Origin: Bradyrhizobium betae
Lineage (GTDB): Bacteria > Pseudomonadota > Alphaproteobacteria > Rhizobiales > Xanthobacteraceae
Reading direction: 5' to 3'
DNA: 64,000 bases
Assembly: GCF_008932115.1 (NCBI RefSeq)
Contig: NZ_CP044543.1
Coordinates: 5,586,501 to 5,650,500, forward strand
The notes beneath the pieces were generated by a model. It searched no databases, was not told the DNA's origin, and was given only the letters and a program-made list of their open reading frames with translations. A program made the position numbers and the translations under genes. Numbering within the stretch: the stretch's first letter is position 1; each line of letters starts with the position of its first letter. Below, in pieces: positions 44,756 to 53,811 of the stretch.

Positions 44756-44778
44756 ACGGCGGCCTTTTGAGCCGCCGT
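44756..44778 (-). terminator. Rho-independent terminator after the hexarate importer
   Basis: An 8-bp stem ACGGCGGC (44756-44763) with GCCGCCGT (44771-44778) and a 7-base loop. On the minus strand it is followed by CTTTGTTTTG. It separates the MFS gene from the LysR gene, so these are likely separate transcripts. Confidence 0.75.
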
Positions 44779-44813
44779 TGAGTTGCCTGTCCCGCTCCGC
44801 TCACCTGGAACGC

Positions 44814-46154
44814 TCAGGAGGAACGTTTGAGTACCACCCGCTCGATCTTGCCGACCACCACGAGATAGGCAAAGGCGGCCACCAGCGCGTTGGCGCCGAC
44901 GAAGACGAGCGCGCCGTTGAAGGAGCCGGTCGCCGCCAGGATGTAGCCGATCACGATCGGGGTCGAGATCGAGGAGAGGTTGCCGAAGGTGTTGAACAGG
45001 CCGCCGGAGACGCCGCCGGCTTCCTTCGGCGAGGTGTCGGAGACGACCGCCCAGCCGAGCGCGCCGATGCCCTTGCCGAAGAAGGCGAGCGCCATGAAGC
45101 CGACCACGAGCGCCTGTCCGTCGACATAGTTGCAGGCGACGATCGACATCGACAGCAGCATGCCGCCGACGATCGGGATCTTGCGCGCCATGGTCAGCGA
45201 GCCGGTCCTGCGCAGGATCGTGTCGGAGATGACGCCGCCGAGTACGCCGCCGATGAATCCGCACAGCGCAGGCAGCGTCGCGACGAAGCCGGCTTGCAGG
45301 ATCGACAGGCCGCGCTCCTTGACGAGGTAGACCGGGAACCAGGTCAGGAAGAAATAGGTGAGCGTGTTGATGCAGTACTGGCCGAGATAGACGCCGAGCA
45401 TCATGCGGTTGGAGAGCAGCTGGCGGATGTGGTCCCAGCGGGGGCCGGAGTCCGGCGCGCGCTCGCCTTTCGGCGCGTCGAGATCGACCAGCGCGCCGCC
45501 TTCCTTGATGTAATCGAACTCGGCGTCGTTGATGCCGGGGTGCTCTTTCGGGCCGTAGATGGTCTTGATCCAGGCAAGGCCCATGATCACGCCGAGCGCG
45601 CCCATCACGAAGAACACGTAGCGCCAGCCGTAGTCGTGCGCGATCCAGCCCATCAGCGGCGCGAAGATCACGGTGGCGAAATACTGGCCGGAGTTGAAGA
45701 AGGCGGAAGCCGTGCCGCGCTCGCTGCTGGGAAACCAGGCCGCGACGATGCGGGCATTGGCCGGGAAGGAGGGTGCCTCCGCGATGCCGACCAGGAAGCG
45801 AAGGCCGAACAGCACGGCGATGGCGGTGCCGGCGCTGAAGAAGCCGACCCAGCCCTGCATCATCGTGAACAGCGACCAGACGATGATGCTGAAGGCATAG
45901 ACGACGCGCGAGCCGTAACGGTCGAGTAGCCAGCCGCCCGGCACCTGCGCGATCACATAGGACCACCCGAACGCCGAGAAGACCCAGCCCATGGCGACGG
46001 GATCGAGATGCAGCTCCTTGGAGAGCGCGGGACCGGCGATCGACAGCGTGGCGCGGTCGGCATAGTTCACGGTCGTGACCAGGAACAACATGGTCACGAT
46101 GAACAGCCTGACGCGAGACCTCCTCACGCCCGCTGCGGACACAACTGCGCTCAT
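44814..46154 (-). CDS. MFS transporter, glucarate/galactarate importer-like (ACS family)
   Basis: A protein of 446 residues with 12 predicted membrane segments. The first is RLFIVTMLFLVTTVNYADRA, with the anion:cation symporter (GudP/GarP, ACS) family texture: GWSYVIAQVPGGWLLDRYGS and FLVGIAEAPSFPANARIVAAW. Membership and gene context point to uptake of D-glucarate and galactarate. The start has AAGGAGG about 6 bases upstream. Confidence 0.87.
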   Translation of the reverse strand: MSAVVSAAGVRRSRVRLFIVTMLFLVTTVNYADRATLSIAGPALSKELHLDPVAMGWVFSAFGWSYVIAQVPGGWLLDRYGSRVVYAFSIIVWSLFTMMQGWVGFFSAGTAIAVLFGLRFLVGIAEAPSFPANARIVAAWFPSSERGTASAFFNSGQYFATVIFAPLMGWIAHDYGWRYVFFVMGALGVIMGLAWIKTIYGPKEHPGINDAEFDYIKEGGALVDLDAPKGERAPDSGPRWDHIRQLLSNRMMLGVYLGQYCINTLTYFFLTWFPVYLVKERGLSILQAGFVATLPALCGFIGGVLGGVISDTILRRTGSLTMARKIPIVGGMLLSMSIVACNYVDGQALVVGFMALAFFGKGIGALGWAVVSDTSPKEAGGVSGGLFNTFGNLSSISTPIVIGYILAATGSFNGALVFVGANALVAAFAYLVVVGKIERVVLKRSS

Positions 46155-46293
46155 CAGGCGCCTCCTTAGAACTCGAACTGTTTCCTCACCACGACTCCTA
46201 GAGGCGCGTGCGGCAGAGTGTCCAAGTTGAAGGGAGTATTGATTGATGCCGTTTTTGGATTGATGGAACGCTGAAAAGAGTCCGTTCTCGCTT

Positions 46294-48243
46294 CTACTGC
46301 TGCGTGCCCAACAACGGCGCGAGCAGCCCGCGTGTGACGCCCGGCGGCACGGCGTCGAGCCCGAGCACTGAGCTCGCCGCCGGCAGCGTGGCGTCCGCCA
46401 TCGCGGCGTGGCCTTCGGCGCTTGGATGAACCGCGCCGCCATAGACGGCTGACAGCACGCCCCAGGTGGCGTCGTGGATATCGGTCGGCTGGCTCGCCGC
46501 CGGCAGGCCTTGCGGATAGGTCATCGCGGCAAAGTAACTGTCATTGGCGTCGCGGATCCAGCGCGCGCGCGGCAGGTAGGCGCGATATTCGGAGGCGCCG
46601 CGACCGCACAGCATCGGTTGGCTCGCCGCACTGACGATATCCGGATTGAAGCTCTGGCCGTTCTCGGCAAAGCAAGTGCGGTCGAATTCGGGATCGTTGC
46701 CGGCATGAGCGCAGAAGCCGTGATCGGCGAACGCGGCCTGATGCGAATCCACGAAGGTCATGCGGTCGGCTTCGGGATCGCGGCACAGCGCGCCGCGCGT
46801 GCAGGTGGCGAGACCCTTCAGTTGCGGCAGGAACTCGGTGTCGACGAACGTCGAAACGCGGGCGAGACGCTGCGGGTCGGCGTTGAAGGACGGATGGATG
46901 TCGAAGCCGGCGCGGCCGCCGCGGCAGGGCACGCCGCCGTCGGCGAGCGCGGGATTGGCGTAGGAGACATAGACCACGCGCGAGAGGTCGCCGCCGACCA
47001 GCGGTTTCAGCGCCTCGCGCAGCTTCACGAAATTCTGCGGCAGTTCGCGGGCGAGCGCATCGCGGGAATCGTCGACGCTCGCCATCACGCCCGAGCGGCG
47101 GAAAATCGCGCGTTCGGTAGCGGTCTCGACGATCACGTCGGCGACGAGGCCGGAGAAATAGACATCGTTGGCCCCGACCGAGAGCAGCACGAGGTCGAGG
47201 TTGCGCTCGGGCTGGCGCTTCTTCGCGGCGGTGAGCGCTTCGCGCAGCTCGGCGACCTGCGCGTTCAAACTGGTGTTGCAGACGCCGGTTTTGCCGGGCG
47301 GGCATTCGCGGGCACGCTGCGAACCGAGCAGGCCATCGCTGATGCTGGCGCCGGTGCAGGCGAGCGGGAGGAAGGTCACCGCGATGTGGGTGTAGCGGAC
47401 CGCGAGCGCGAGCGCGGTGCGGGCCTGGTAACTGTAGAGCGAACGGTGGCAGGGCGAGTTGAACCAGAGCGCGCCGTAGCGCTGCCAGTTGGCGAGCGTG
47501 TCCGGCGCCTCGCAGGCGCGGCCGCCCTTGTAGCCGGCGCGGCTCGGCCGGTAGTACTGCGCGCCGGCGGTGCCGAGATAGGAGCGGAAGCAGAAGCCTT
47601 CGTCCGACAGCGCCAGCGGCCGGTCCGGATTGCCTTCGCCGGAGGCGATGCTGTCGCCGAGGCCGGCGACGAAGATGTCGCGGACCTGGATCTCGGTCTG
47701 GACGCGCTGGGTCGGATCGGCGCCGGAGGAGACGTCGACGCTCGCGACCGTCTGCTTTCCGTAGCGGACGCGCAGATTGATCGGCTCGGCGCAGTCGAAG
47801 GTCGATTGTTGCGGACCGTCGCCGTCGTCGAACGACCAGGCGCAGGTGGCGCCGACCGGCACCGCGCCGGTCAGGCGCACAGTCACCGGGTGGTCGATCG
47901 GGGTGATGTAATTCTCTTTGACGTTGTCGCGGGTGCAGGGCTGGTTGACGCGGCCCTGCAGGTCGATGCAGAGCCGGTTGACCATGTTGCGGGCCCAGCC
48001 GCGGCCCTCGCTCTGCAGCTCCAGCGACTGCTCGGCGGCGAGAATGCTGCGGTTACGCGCGTTCTCGACGTGGAGCAGGAAGTCGCGCTCTTCGCGAAAG
48101 AGGCGAAAGCGGTTGCGCACCTCCCAATTGATCTGCATGGCGCCGGCGTCCTGCGCGGCGGCGTGCTGGAGCGGCAAAGACGTCAGAATTCCGGCAAGCA
48201 GCAGAGCGCCTGCGGAGAGGGTACGAAAGGATAAAGGGATCAT
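46294..48243 (-). CDS. Large secreted SGNH/GDSL hydrolase-like protein
   Basis: A protein of 649 residues. A signal peptide (residues about 1-31, ending HAAA) is followed by a beta-rich, possibly PKD-like part (residues about 110-185) and an SGNH hydrolase domain. That domain has nucleophile S198 in FVAGLGDSIASGEGNP, the block III Asn in LLSVGANDVYFSG, and the terminal His in GGAVHPSAEGHAAMAD. Cysteine-rich loops suggest disulfides and export. The substrate (lipid, polysaccharide or acyl ester) is unknown. It is similar in layout to large GDSL proteins of Bradyrhizobiaceae. Confidence 0.8.
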   Translation of the reverse strand: MIPLSFRTLSAGALLLAGILTSLPLQHAAAQDAGAMQINWEVRNRFRLFREERDFLLHVENARNRSILAAEQSLELQSEGRGWARNMVNRLCIDLQGRVNQPCTRDNVKENYITPIDHPVTVRLTGAVPVGATCAWSFDDGDGPQQSTFDCAEPINLRVRYGKQTVASVDVSSGADPTQRVQTEIQVRDIFVAGLGDSIASGEGNPDRPLALSDEGFCFRSYLGTAGAQYYRPSRAGYKGGRACEAPDTLANWQRYGALWFNSPCHRSLYSYQARTALALAVRYTHIAVTFLPLACTGASISDGLLGSQRARECPPGKTGVCNTSLNAQVAELREALTAAKKRQPERNLDLVLLSVGANDVYFSGLVADVIVETATERAIFRRSGVMASVDDSRDALARELPQNFVKLREALKPLVGGDLSRVVYVSYANPALADGGVPCRGGRAGFDIHPSFNADPQRLARVSTFVDTEFLPQLKGLATCTRGALCRDPEADRMTFVDSHQAAFADHGFCAHAGNDPEFDRTCFAENGQSFNPDIVSAASQPMLCGRGASEYRAYLPRARWIRDANDSYFAAMTYPQGLPAASQPTDIHDATWGVLSAVYGGAVHPSAEGHAAMADATLPAASSVLGLDAVPPGVTRGLLAPLLGTQQ

Positions 48244-48330
48244 GGCCCGCGTGTTCAACGGCAAAGTTGAGGCGGAAATAAGAGAGGATTGCTCCGCCGC
48301 CCGCAACCCTTGTTTGGACCGGCCAGCCTC

Positions 48331-49413
48331 TTAACGCTTGCTGGCCTGCCGCAGCGACCGCTCGCGCTCCATCGCTGCCACCTGCTTGGGCAAATTGGCC
48401 TGGGCGCAGGCTTCCGCCAGCCGCCGCCGCTCCTGCCAGGGCTCGACCACGTTCATCCAGAGTTCGCGCGTGCCCATGATGGAGATGGCCAGACCGAACG
48501 GGATCATGAAATAGAGGATGCGGAACACCAGCAAGGTCGCCAGCAGCTGCTCGCGGCCGAATTCGGGCAGCGCCACCAGCATGGCGGCGTCGAACACGCC
48601 GAGCGAGCCGGGGGCGTGGCTGGCAAAGCCGAGCAGCGTCGCCAGGATGAACACGACGGAGAGCGACAGGAAATCGATATGTGGATTGGCCGGCACCAGC
48701 AGGTACATCGCCAGCGCGCAGAAGCCGAGATCGACCACGCCGATCATGATCTGCACCAGCGTCAGCGGCGCCGACGGCAGCATCACCTTCCAGCCCTTCT
48801 GGCCGAGCTCGCGGCGCTTCTCGCCCATGCACAGCCAGGTCAGATAGGCGCCGATCGAGGCCAGGCCCCCGAACCCGATCAGCCGGTTGATCGACGGCGG
48901 CAGCTGATCCATGTAGGTGGCAGCATCCGGATGAATGACCATGCCGATCGAGAGCACGAAGATGTTACCGAGCCAGAAGGTCAGGCCGGACAGGAAGCAG
49001 ATCTTGGCGACGTCGATCGCGTTCAGCCCGTAATCCGAATAGATCCGGAATCGGATTGCGCCGCCGGTAAACACGGTGGCGCCGATGTTGTGGCCGATCG
49101 AATAGGACGTGAAGCTGGAAAGTGCTGCGATGCGATAGGGCACGTGTTTCTTGCCGATCGTTCGCAGCGCAAAAAAGTCGTAGAAGGTCAGCGTACAGAA
49201 CGCGAAGACGACGCAGAGCGCCGCCAGCCCGATATTGGCGCGGGGGATTTCAGTCAGCGCGGTCAGGATGACGCCGGTATCGATCCCCTTGAGGGTCCGC
49301 ACCAGCGTGGTAACGGCGAAGGCGATGATGAAGACGCTCGCGGCAATGCCGAGCCGTCGCCAGCCGATCCATCTCTTGAAGCCGCGCTTCAGCGCGGGCA
49401 GCAGTCCGTGCAT
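48331..49413 (-). CDS. UPF0104/lysylphosphatidylglycerol synthase-type membrane protein
   Basis: A protein of 360 residues with about 8-9 membrane segments. It carries the family marks SYSIGHNIGATVFTGGAIRF and FASHAPGSLGVFDAAML (the conserved P-G-x-x-G). Related YbhN and MprF N-terminal domains flip lipids. The aminoacyltransferase domain of MprF is missing, so only the flippase-like part is present. GGGAGGA precedes the ATG. Confidence 0.87.
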   Translation of the reverse strand: MHGLLPALKRGFKRWIGWRRLGIAASVFIIAFAVTTLVRTLKGIDTGVILTALTEIPRANIGLAALCVVFAFCTLTFYDFFALRTIGKKHVPYRIAALSSFTSYSIGHNIGATVFTGGAIRFRIYSDYGLNAIDVAKICFLSGLTFWLGNIFVLSIGMVIHPDAATYMDQLPPSINRLIGFGGLASIGAYLTWLCMGEKRRELGQKGWKVMLPSAPLTLVQIMIGVVDLGFCALAMYLLVPANPHIDFLSLSVVFILATLLGFASHAPGSLGVFDAAMLVALPEFGREQLLATLLVFRILYFMIPFGLAISIMGTRELWMNVVEPWQERRRLAEACAQANLPKQVAAMERERSLRQASKR

Positions 49414-49751
49414 TCGTCCTCCCGGCGGGGGGCAAAACCGACCAGGCCAGACATTGGCCGGTCGGATACGATCACTGCCCGAACCGGGCGTCGATCGCTA
49501 GGCATGATGTAATTCATTTAAGGCAAAAACAGCGACTTGTGCAGCCCTTGACAAGGATAGGTTCTGCGTTGGACCGGCCGCTTTGTCATATGTGGTTCAT
49601 ATGGGCGCGCGTTAAGCATATGAGTCGTGACGCAGCCGGCGGATCGTGCGCCCGTATGGCGGGCATCATCTCAAATCCGCCCGTCGCCGGCATTGTTCCA
49701 GCGCAAGGGATCCCGGGCTTTTCTGGAACGTCGATGCCGCGCGCCGGTTCG

Positions 49752-49931
49752 CACCGCATCGAGCAGCAGCTCGTCAAGCGACTGCCGAAAATGGCGGACA
49801 AGGCGACCGCCCCGCCGCTGAAGCAGGGCTTTTTGACGCACCTCGAGGAAACCAAGCGGCACGTGACGCGGCTCGCGGAGGTGTTCAGGATGCACGGGAC
49901 GCAGGTGGAGACGATCGACTGCCCGGCGATA
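49752..49931 (+). pseudogene. Fragment of a DUF892 ferritin-like (YciE/YciF) gene
   Basis: About 60 codons match the middle of the DUF892 fold: IEQQLVKRLPKMADKATAPP, then LKQGFLTHLEETKRHVTRLA and EVFRMHGTQ...IDCPAI. The 5' (dimanganese/diiron first helix) and 3' halves are missing, and the frame simply runs on into unrelated sequence antisense to the next gene. A decayed remnant is the simplest reading. Confidence 0.6.
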
Positions 49932-49950
49932 TCGCGCGGCGTTTTCGTGT

Positions 49951-50379
49951 TCAGCCGCGGCGCAGCGCGAAATGCGCACCGCAGAACGCCATCACCGCGC
50001 CGAGGCAGAGCGCGGCCAGCCCGGCGAGCACGCCCGACACGGTCGGGCTCGGCGCCGAAGCCACCTGGCCCGCACCCGCGAGCAGGAGCACGCCGACCCC
50101 GATCAGGAACTGCCGCATGCGCTGCGGGATCTGGCCGTCGGCGGCGCTCTGCATCAACGTCGCGGTGAAATAGCCGCCGGAAAAACCGACCGTGGCGATC
50201 AGCCACCAGGCGATCGCCGCGCCCGCGGGAATGAACTCATGTGTGTCGGAGTGCCAGAGGCCGCCGAGGTCGAGCCCGTAGCGCGCGCCCAGCATGTGCA
50301 CCGCGAGCGCGAGCAGCACGCCGGAGATCACGGCGGCGCCGAGGATAAGGCGTCGCGGAAAAAAGGTCGTCTCAGCCAT
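49951..50379 (-). CDS. Small membrane protein, four predicted segments
   Basis: A protein of 142 residues: RLILGAAVISGVLLALAVHM, then IAWWLIATVGFSGGYFTATL, FLIGVGVLLLAGAGQVA and a closing helical segment (LAGLAALCLGAVMAFCGAHF). No family is recognised. The start at 50379 fits the first hydrophobic segment. It is divergent from the next membrane protein. Confidence 0.65.
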   Translation of the reverse strand: MAETTFFPRRLILGAAVISGVLLALAVHMLGARYGLDLGGLWHSDTHEFIPAGAAIAWWLIATVGFSGGYFTATLMQSAADGQIPQRMRQFLIGVGVLLLAGAGQVASAPSPTVSGVLAGLAALCLGAVMAFCGAHFALRRG

Positions 50380-50472
50380 GTCCCGCTTGTAGGATGGGCG
50401 AGGGCGATCGTGCAAGCGGATCGCGGACCGGATCGCGCGCAGGGGATTGCGCGGAGGGGATTGATCGTCGAG

Positions 50473-51060
50473 ATGCCGGTTTCGGAAGCTGAGGCGCCCT
50501 CGGGTGTGAGCTACGCCTACAAGGCGTCGCTGATCGGTTCGGCGCATCGCTTCGAGCTGACGGACGAGGGGCTGTCCTGGCACATCTCCGGCCGTTCCGG
50601 CCTTTGGCGCTATGACGAGATCAGTGCTGTCAGGTTGTCGTTCCGCCCGGTGTCGATGCAGCAGCACCGCTTTCGCGCCGATGTCAGCCACGCCGGTGGC
50701 GGCCGCATCAGGATCCTGTCGACGAGCTGGCAGACCCCGGCGCTGGTGGCGCCGCAGGACAACGGTTTTCGCGCGTTCATCCTCGCGTTGCACGCGCGGA
50801 TGGCGAAGGCCGGCAGCGGCGCGACGCTGACGGCAGGCCTCGGCCGCAACACTTATGCCGCGGTGCTGGCGTTCCTGGCCGTGCTGGCGGTGGCGATGAC
50901 GGGGCTGCTGATCCGCGCGCTGATGATCGGCGAGTTCGCCGGCGCACTGTTCATCCTCGGCTTTGCCGCGCTGTTCACCTGGCAGGTCGGCGGCTTCGTC
51001 CGGCGCAACCAGCCGCAGAGCTACGGCTTCGATCGCGTGCCGAAGGCCTTGCTGCCTTAA
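50473..51060 (+). CDS. Membrane protein with two C-terminal segments
   Basis: A protein of 195 residues. The soluble N-terminal 125 residues (FELTDEGLSWHISGRSGLWR and SAVRLSFRPVSMQQHRF) look like a small beta-rich PH-like domain. Two membrane segments (about 133-155 and 160-178) follow. An upstream TTG preceded by GGAGG would add four residues. Function unknown. Confidence 0.65.
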   Translation: MPVSEAEAPSGVSYAYKASLIGSAHRFELTDEGLSWHISGRSGLWRYDEISAVRLSFRPVSMQQHRFRADVSHAGGGRIRILSTSWQTPALVAPQDNGFRAFILALHARMAKAGSGATLTAGLGRNTYAAVLAFLAVLAVAMTGLLIRALMIGEFAGALFILGFAALFTWQVGGFVRRNQPQSYGFDRVPKALLP

Positions 51061-51075
51061 CGCGCGAGGAGATCG

Positions 51076-52419
51076 CTACTCCGTCGAGTCGAAATCCTCT
51101 TCCTTGGTGGCGAGCAGCGAGACGAGCGTGCGCAGGCCGGAATCGAGTTGCTCGGGCGAGGGCGGTGCGAGCGCGAGCCGCACTGCGTTCGGTGCATGTC
51201 CATGCGCGATGGCGAAGGTCGAGGACGGCGTCAGTGCAATGCCGCGCCGGGCGGCCGCGGCGACGAAGGTCTGCGAGCGCCAGTGCGGCGGCAGCGTCAG
51301 CCACAGATGATAGGAGCGCGGGTCGGCCGCGAGCTGGTAGCCGGCGAGCAGCCGTGCCGCGGTGTGCTGGCGGCGCGTGGCGTCGATCCGTTTCAGCCGT
51401 GTCAGCTCGGCGACGGTACCGTCGGCCATCAGCCGCTGCCCGGAGGCGAGCGCGTGGCCAGAGGCGATCCAGCCGCCAGTGCGGACCGCGCCCATCACGC
51501 TCTCGCGCAAATGCGGCGGTGAGACCATGATGCCGAGTGCAAGTCCGGGCGCGACCTTCTTGGACAGGCTGTCGATCACGATGCAGCGGTCGGGCCCGAG
51601 CGCCGCGAGCGGCGTGTCGTCGGCGAGGAAGCCGTAGACGGCATCCTCGATGATGGTGAGATTGAGCTTCTCGGCGACGCGCATGATGTCGGCGCGCCGC
51701 GTCGCGTTCATGGTGACGCCGAGCGGGTTCTGGATGATCGGCTGCAGATACAGCGCCGACAGATGCGCTTCGCGATGCGCCTTCTGGATCGCATCGGGAC
51801 GCGCGCCGAATTCGTCCATCGGAATCGGGACCAGCGTCACGCCCAAGCGCGCCGCGATGCTCTTGACGTAGGGATAGGTCAGCGCCTCGACGCCGCAGCG
51901 GCCGCCGTTGGGGACGAGCGCCGCGAGAGCTGCCGCGAGTGATTGTTTGCCGTTGGCGGTGAAGACGATCTGCTCGGCCTGCGGCGCAAAATCCTTGCGC
52001 GCGAGATAGGCCGCGGCTGCGTTGCGCGCGCTCTTGGTGCCGGTGCTGGTCGAGACGCGTAGCGCGGATTCGAGCGCGTCGACGCGCTCGAGCCCCGCAA
52101 GGCTCTTGGCGATCATCGCCCATTGTTGCGGCAGCAGCGGGTAATTGACCTCGAAGTCAATCCGCGCGTCGCGCGGCTCGCTCAGCGCCTCGACCTCGCG
52201 CCTGATGTCGCCGGAGATGAAGGTGCCGCGGCCGACCTCGCCGACGACGAGGCCGCGACGGAGCAACTCCGTATAAACACGGCTCGCGGTCGAGACCGCA
52301 ATGCCACGGTCATAGGCAAAATTGCGCTGCGGCGGCAGGCGGTCGCCCGGCCTTAACGTGCCGTTAGAAATATCCGAGGCAATAGCATCGGCAAGCTTCA
52401 CGTACTCGAACTTGGACAT
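51076..52419 (-). CDS. MocR/GntR-type regulator with aminotransferase domain
   Basis: A protein of 447 residues. A GntR winged helix (KLADAIASDISNGTLRPGDR, FAYDRGIAVSTASRVYTELL) is joined to a type I aminotransferase fold, with the PLP Lys in VIDSLSKKVAPGLALG. MocR proteins use PLP-bound ligands to control divergent genes. It is divergent from a DUF1127 protein, and GAGCAAT direct repeats lie in the promoter region. Confidence 0.88.
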   Translation of the reverse strand: MSKFEYVKLADAIASDISNGTLRPGDRLPPQRNFAYDRGIAVSTASRVYTELLRRGLVVGEVGRGTFISGDIRREVEALSEPRDARIDFEVNYPLLPQQWAMIAKSLAGLERVDALESALRVSTSTGTKSARNAAAAYLARKDFAPQAEQIVFTANGKQSLAAALAALVPNGGRCGVEALTYPYVKSIAARLGVTLVPIPMDEFGARPDAIQKAHREAHLSALYLQPIIQNPLGVTMNATRRADIMRVAEKLNLTIIEDAVYGFLADDTPLAALGPDRCIVIDSLSKKVAPGLALGIMVSPPHLRESVMGAVRTGGWIASGHALASGQRLMADGTVAELTRLKRIDATRRQHTAARLLAGYQLAADPRSYHLWLTLPPHWRSQTFVAAAARRGIALTPSSTFAIAHGHAPNAVRLALAPPSPEQLDSGLRTLVSLLATKEEDFDSTE

Positions 52420-52430
52420 TATTGCACCGA

Positions 52431-52460
52431 GAGCAATGTTTTTCTTGCTCCGAGCAATGT
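52431..52460. promoter_or_regulatory. GAGCAATGT direct repeats, candidate MocR operator
   Basis: Two exact copies of GAGCAATGT at 52431-52439 and 52452-52460 start 21 bp apart, two helical turns, and a partial copy GAGCAAT is at 52512. They sit 12-40 bp upstream of the MocR start codon. Paired direct repeats are the usual MocR operator form. Confidence 0.5.
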
Positions 52461-52603
52461 ACTGGAGCATTTAAGTTCCATCAAGGTCCGCGATTGTGCC
52501 GAGGAGAGCGAGAGCAATCCGATGGCAAATGAGGTGCAAACGCTCAGGCGTCTGTGCCAACGGCATCCGCTTCGCCGCGTAGACCACAGGCCGGAGAAGA
52601 AAC

Positions 52604-52840
52604 ATGACCACGATTTCCCAAACTGCGGGGCGGAGTTTACGCCCAGCCTCGTCGGGCGGATTTTTCAGCACGCTCGTCAACGCCGCCTATGCCCTGTTCG
52701 ATCGTCTCGAGCACCGCACCGCCGTCAAGACGCTGAACGAGCTCGACGACCGCGCCCTGCGCGACATCGGGATCAACCGCAGCCAGATCGAGGACGCGGT
52801 GTACGGCCAGTTCAAGGCCGAGCTGACGCGGTATCTGTGA
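52604..52840 (+). CDS. DUF1127 small protein
   Basis: A protein of 78 residues ending in the DUF1127 motif TLNELDDRALRDIGINRSQI with a following E-D-A-V-Y. An amphipathic N-terminal helix (STLVNAAYALFDRLEHR) precedes it. These small arginine-poor variants are linked to stress and metabolism in alphaproteobacteria; RNA binding is shown only for some. GGAG precedes the ATG. Divergent from the MocR gene. Confidence 0.88.
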   Translation: MTTISQTAGRSLRPASSGGFFSTLVNAAYALFDRLEHRTAVKTLNELDDRALRDIGINRSQIEDAVYGQFKAELTRYL

Positions 52841-52852
52841 GCGCTTCGGCTC

Positions 52853-53010
52853 TTGTCCCGGACGCGCTGCGGCGTTCTTACGCTGCTGCGCAGAGCCGGG
52901 ATCCAGCAGGCCGCGGTACTCGCTGCGACATGGGCCCCGGCTCTGCAGCGCACCACACCGGACGATGCTTCGCATCGCCGGGAGCGCTGCGCAACGTCCG
53001 GGGCACGAGA
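52853..53010. repeat. Dispersed repeat family A, copy 2
   Basis: TTGTCCCGGACGCGCTGCGG through to CGTCCGGGGCACGAGA. The internal text (GGGCCCCGGCTCTGCAGCGC and CGGACGATGCTTCGCATCGC) is shared almost exactly with copy 3 at 53812-54008. Confidence 0.85.
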
Positions 53011-53091
53011 CCGCGGTCTCGGGCGCAACTGCTTCCGCATCGTCATTGCGAGCGCAGCCAGAATCTCGCCGCGGCGACAATGTCCATTCCG

Positions 53092-53170
53092 TCATCCTGA
53101 GGTGCGAGATTTGCGATGCGATAGCATCGCAAGTCGAGCCTCGAAGGATGAACGGCCGAGATGCAGCCGG
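53092..53170. repeat. Dispersed repeat family B, copy 2
   Basis: CGTCATCCTGAGGTGCGAGA, a central hairpin (GCGATGC-GATA-GCATCGC), then CCTCGAAGGATGAACGGCC. It has the same borders as 24301-24372. Confidence 0.8.
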
Positions 53171-53209
53171 GCCGTCGCCCTTCATTCGACTTCTGAAGCG
53201 TTAGACACA

Positions 53210-53811
53210 GCTTCGCATCCTCGCGGCGTGTTTCGCCCGAGCTTTACATCTCGCGTCACCCTCAAACGAAAGAGGGCGCAGGGAAGACCGGGTGCCGGCC
53301 GGGCACCCACGGTCCACTGTGCGAAGGTGGCAACAAGAATCTGCACAGCGGCATACAGGTGTAGCCAGGACATCCCGGCCTTCCCTGCGCAGTGGCTTTA
53401 CGGCTTATGTCGCGCTCTCCCCGGGGAGCGATGCACTCTTGCCCCCGTCGCCTTGCGGATGGCTGATGCGCGAGTCCGGTTGGACCCCACCCATCACCGC
53501 AACGCTTGACGCCAGCCTGCGGGCGCCAGGACCACACGATTTTGCCGTACGCGGATCACACCGGTCGTGCGTGCGATGTGCCTCGCTCACGGTTTCCCGC
53601 CCTGCGATCACCCTCGCACCGATGTGGCCCACGTCCACCGCCGTCCGGCCCGCGTTCGTGACGATCGCGATGCGCCCCTCTTCCTTGGGCCGGAGTGCGC
53701 GCAATATCCGCCTATTCCGAATTTCTGTAAAGACGAATATTTTTGGCTGCGCGGATTGACCGATCGCTTGGGTGTTTTGCCCGTCGGGCAACGCGATATC
53801 TTGTAGCCAGG
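53210..53811 (-). repeat. About 600-bp dispersed noncoding element with strong RNA-like stems
   Basis: There is no convincing gene here despite open frames on both strands. A 17-bp long-range stem pairs 53276-53292 with 53374-53390; its one mismatch becomes a U-G wobble when read on the minus strand. An alternative local hairpin GGGTGCC/GGCACCC lies at 53290-53308, and TTGCCC-GTC-GGGCAA at 53777-53791. I recognise closely similar text from other Bradyrhizobiaceae genomes (memory only), where it is usually mis-annotated as small proteins. The nature of the element is unknown. Confidence 0.55.

Noticed and set aside
49586..50206. Minus-strand open frame overlapping the DUF892 remnant and membrane protein
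   Set aside because: Its translation is Arg-rich and resembles other shadow frames; the DUF892 similarity is in the plus-strand frame and the membrane protein uses another minus-strand frame.
52357..52371. TTAACGTGCCGTTAG, a near CtrA box
   Set aside because: The last half site is TTAG and it lies inside the MocR coding region, so it is probably coincidental.
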